Source: Gracilaria vermiculophylla (lineage: Eukaryota > Rhodophyta > Florideophyceae > Gracilariales > Gracilariaceae). From it: a stretch of DNA of 20,133 nucleotides. Shown in pieces: positions 17,340 through 20,133 of this stretch. The position numbers and the translations under genes were made by a program. Numbering within the stretch: position 1 is the stretch's first letter; the number at the start of each line of letters is the position of its first letter. The notes under the pieces are model-generated. The model saw only the letters and a program-made list of their open reading frames with translations, did not search any database and was not told the origin of the DNA. Location: assembly GCA_019155205.2 (NCBI GenBank), contig JAHNZQ020000016.1, positions 1,796,998 through 1,817,130 of the forward strand, read 5' to 3'.

Positions 17340-17770
17340 TCTAGCAGGATTTCTTTAGATTCAAACCAGCACGACTAGTGCAACTTACATGTTCGACAGG
17401 TCTGAGTATTACCATACAGCGAGTCGAGTTTCTATCTGTGACGTTTCAAATGCAGCACTGTTTGACAGTGATATAAAACTGAGCAATCGTAGGTAGGCGT
17501 ACAGGCAAAGAAAGTTGCATGGCGAATGTGCCAATTTGGAAATGTTTGGGGACATTATTTGAATTGCCACTCTCCCGCCTTTTTGGAAGAGGGCTGAGGC
17601 TCACTGGAAGCTGGAAAGAGCACTGACGCCGTGCCGACGCCAGCGTTCACCCCTTAAATTGGCCTCGCAGGCGGCCCTACGCATTCAGGGGGAAGAAGCC
17701 ATCGAACTGCCAGCCGTAAATTGTATCTATCTCCTCTAACATTGTTTCACTGGTAGCATCGCTGCTCATA
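17340..17770 (+). promoter_or_regulatory. Candidate 5' LTR/leader of element D
   Basis: Upstream of gag there is a TATAAAA box at 17472-17478 and, just before the start codon, TGGTAGCATCGCTGCTC (17751-17767), a TGG-starting candidate primer-binding site. A possible LTR end CTAACA lies at 17736-17741. The start of the LTR was not found, and the 3' LTR is outside the window, so the boundaries are unproven. Confidence 0.4.
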
Positions 17771-18619
17771 ATGAACAGTCATAACGATACGAATCAGGAC
17801 AATGGCTTGGGAGAAAATGATGGTGGAAACAATGCTGTATCGGTCACTTTGAAACCGAACCGACCAGAAACATTTTCTCGTGTTCGTGATTATCTGGTTG
17901 TTAACATTTGGCTTTATAAGGTAGAGCAGTACTTTAACTTGGTCCAGCTTGGAAACAAGCTAATTCTCTCTGATGAAAACAAGATAACATATGCTTCTAC
18001 ATTGTTGATAAGTACCGCCGCCACATGATGGTATACGTCGTTAAACAACCCGTCTAAGCCGAAAAAATGGGTTCAGTTTGTTGCTGCAATCCAAAAGGAA
18101 TTTGTACCTGAAGACCACGAACGAAGGGCGAGAGACAAGTTACGTAATCTGAAGCAAACGGGAAATGTTTCTGACTATCTTTCAAATTTCAGAAATTTTG
18201 TACTAACTATTCCGGACATTAGTGCGAGTGAGAAGTGGGACAAATTTGTGACTGGATTGAAAGGTAAGATTCAGTTAGAAGTTAGAAAAGCTAACTATTA
18301 CGATTTCGAAGAAGCTACGAAAAATGCTATGAGAGTTGAAGCAGCATTCATGGGGTCTTCATATGACGAGATAAACGCAACTAGGTGTGCTAAAGCGGTT
18401 TCGGATCCGATGAAAATTGGAAATGCTGAAGGTCGTTCCCAATTTAGATCCAAACAACGCTTGGAGGACATTAAGAACAATGCCTGCTTTGAATACCATG
18501 CCCCTGGGTGCCGCCCGTGGAAGCATCGTCGCGATAAAGCAAAGCCGAACGGTAACGTAACCAACACCGAAGGTGATTGTAAGGGTGCAAAGTATGATTC
18601 CGAAAGCTCGGAAAACTGA
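17771..18619 (+). pseudogene. Element D gag, one internal stop
   Basis: ATG at 17771 begins a 282-codon frame broken only by TGA at 18026-18028, in place of the first Trp of a conserved WW pair (AAT-stop-WYTSL). After an Asn/Asp-rich N-terminus, the capsid has VEQYFNLVQL (residues 51-60), ITYASTLL, KEFVPEDHERRARDKLRNLK, VSDYLSNFRNFVLTIPDI, EKWDKFVTGLKGKI and FEEATKNAMRVEAAF. This is the classic Ty3/gypsy retrotransposon Gag order. A zinc-knuckle-like CFEYHAPGCRPWKH follows, with Tyr where a second Cys is expected. Gag multimerises and packages the element RNA. The frame ends at TGA 18617-18619, overlapping the pol frame. Confidence 0.85.
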
Positions 18620-18945
18620 AAGGTTCTTTTGAAAGTAAACGCCGTTTAAAGGAACCTCATTTAGCACAAGGTGTTTCAGTTCATAGCCAAGAGGCTTCAC
18701 AAGACATATCCGTACCATGCCAACCGTTGTTGGTCCTAAAAGGAACAATGGAAGGGGTACCAGTCTCGATATTGAAGGATGATGTGTGTAACACAAACGT
18801 TTTATCTAAATCGTTTGTATCTTTGCATCGTTATAAGCTTAATCTGAGTCCGGCGACTATGATTATCAACCATTCGAAGGAAAGTTCTGTTGAGAGAAGC
18901 TCTTGTATGTTCACTTGGTCAATTCGCATTCACGAATATGTGTAA
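18598..18945 (+). pseudogene. Element D protease region (start of pol), -1 frame to gag
   Basis: The frame is open from 18598, 19 bases before the gag stop ends its coding, and is -1 relative to gag, fitting expression by ribosomal frameshifting. It contains LLVLKGTMEGVPVSILKDDVCNTNVLSK. This aligns with the retropepsin active-site region in a group of elements that carry DDGCNTN instead of DTGA; here Gly has become Val. YKLNLSPATMIINHSKESS follows. TAA at 18943-18945 interrupts it before the WIVADCRYDVLLGMPW block, the second half of the protease, which lies in the same frame. No ATG is needed if it is translated as a Gag-Pol fusion. Confidence 0.75.
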
Positions 18946-20133
18946 ACATCAAGGTGGATTGTTGCGGACTGCAGATATGACGTTTTACTTGGAATGCCCT
19001 GGCATGTGGAGTGTAATCCGGATACCGACTTCAGAGCTCGGACAATATCCGTGAAGGGAAATATATTGAACGCTGAGTCAATCCCTAGGAACTATAGACC
19101 TGAGGTTAAAAACTTGAGTATCAAAGGATTCCGCAGAGTACATGCTAGTTGTAGGGACCATACAATGATATACAATGTTTCAATACGAGAGAAACTGGGT
19201 CATGGAGAACGAGACCAACCAGGAGACACAAACACCAAATTTCTCAACCATTCTGAGCCTGAAATGAAGGCGCTTCTCAACGAATTTCAAGACGTTTTTC
19301 GGGCAGAGCTCCCAAAAGGTCTACCACCACCTCGAGAGGTCGACCACGCTATTGATGTCGACCCTGTGAGTACTCCATCTCATCTTCCTCTGTACCAACT
19401 ATCACCAACGGAACTAGTTGCCGCGAAAGAGTACGTCGAGTCTCTTCTACAAAGCGGTAAAATACGGCATAGCAAGTCTCCTTATGGATCTCAGCTAATT
19501 TTTGTTAAGGAACCAGGCCGAAATATTCGTAAGGTGGTGGACTACAGAGCCTTGAACCGAATAACAAAGAAGAATAACGCACCAATCCCAAGGTGCGATG
19601 AGATTTTCGATCGTCTAGAGCGTGCTAAGTACTTCTCTAAGCTGGACGTGAAGACGGGATTTCATCAGATACGAATGAAGCCCTCCGATGTAGAGAAGAC
19701 GGCATTTAATACGGAGTATGGCCAGTTTGAGTACCTAGTGATGCCTATGGGGCTCTGTAATGCCCCTGCTACGTTCCAGACTTTGATGAACAAGGTCATG
19801 CACGACTTCATTTACGACTTTCTTGTTGTGTACATTGATGATCTCCTTGTTTATAGTCCCACGAAGGAAGTACACCTGAAGCATGTTCGGTCGGCTTTGG
19901 AGCGATTACGGAAACATGAACTGTATGTTTCCCCGAAGAAATGCCAGTTCATGACAAAGGAAACAGAATTTCTTGGACTTCTGGTCGGGAATGAAGGACT
20001 GAGAGTTAACCCTGCCAAAGTGGAGATCGTTAGAAACTGGCCTAAACCACAGACTTTGACTGAACTACGAAGCTTCCTGGGTTTGGTACCATTCTTCAGA
20101 CGTTTCATCAAAGATTTCTCGAAGCGAGCAGCC
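18946..20133 (+). CDS. Element D pol: end of protease and reverse transcriptase, open to window end
   Basis: 396 codons run without a stop to the last base, so the ORF continues outside the window. It begins with the protease tail VADCRYDVLLGMPW (ILG/LLG motif), then a linker with EPEMKALLNEFQDVFRAELP. The RT follows: VDHAIDVDP, SPYGSQLIFVKEPGRNIRKV, KLDVKTGFHQIRM (first catalytic Asp at 19645-19647), MPMGLCNAPATFQTLMN, VVYIDDLLVYS (YIDD at 19831-19842), YVSPKKCQF and LRSFLGLVPFFRRF. All three catalytic aspartates are present. RNase H and integrase would lie to the right. Because the same pol has a TAA at 18943 and its gag a TGA, the copy is still probably inactive, but it is the youngest of the three Ty3/gypsy elements here. 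Confidence 0.9.

Noticed and set aside
18298..18796. Minus-strand ORFs opposite element D gag and pro
   Set aside because: They are shadows of the plus-strand gag and protease, which carry clear family motifs.
19851..20111. Minus-strand 86-codon ORF at the right end
   Set aside because: It is the shadow of the RT frame, which is open to the window end.
1..20133. CRISPR array, bacterial defence system or prophage
   Set aside because: No regular short repeats with spacers and no bacterial gene organisation; all recognised proteins are eukaryotic transposable-element types.

Overview
The window reads as repeat-rich eukaryotic DNA: a nested pile of decayed retroelements and DNA transposons, with no intact host gene, rRNA or tRNA that I can support. 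There are no operons and no Shine-Dalgarno-led genes. The retroelement proteins resemble Ty3/gypsy lineages I associate with fungi and oomycete-like eukaryotes, but the sequence alone does not fix the organism; an invertebrate host is not excluded.

Left block (1-9116). Two Ty3/gypsy elements share one roughly 550-bp LTR family. Element B lies on the minus strand: 5' LTR at about 9116-8594, a TGG primer-binding site at 8591, a broken gag (about 8392-6342), then a protease (6022-5387). Element A lies on the plus strand: RT, RNase H, integrase, GPY/F and chromodomain (113-3420), then a 1.4-kb 3' segment holding an open antisense reading frame (4298-3684), then a 3' LTR ending at 5386. The simplest reading is that A inserted into B's protease gene. 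Both carry stops, frameshifts and lost catalytic residues.

Into these sit two copies of a very small LTR element. The one at 6028-6336 is structurally complete: 309 bp, two 79-bp TG...CA LTRs, a copia-type primer-binding site matching the anticodon arm of initiator tRNA-Met, a G-rich tract before the second LTR, and a perfect 5-bp target duplication (ACTAG). A second copy lies inverted at 1-112, cut by the window edge. This is a TRIM/SMART-type element and the cleanest possibly new family here.

Middle block (9117-16744). Two solo LTRs of the A/B family (9937-10490 and 14394-14946) have 5-bp target duplications, one perfect. The second sits in or just after a decayed Myb/SANT-like gene with a C-terminal domain like that of NAM-associated proteins (13305-14393, plus). 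A dead Tc1/mariner-like element follows (about 14984-16080, minus), then the C-terminal end of a probable PIF/Harbinger transposase (16744-16340, minus). The Myb-like gene and this transposase may be the two halves of one old Harbinger-type element. About 2.8 kb (10496-13304) shows nothing I can identify.

Right block (17340-20133). A third, better preserved Ty3/gypsy element (D) runs plus-strand off the end: leader, gag with one internal TGA, protease in the -1 frame with one TAA, and RT with an intact YIDD box open to the last base.
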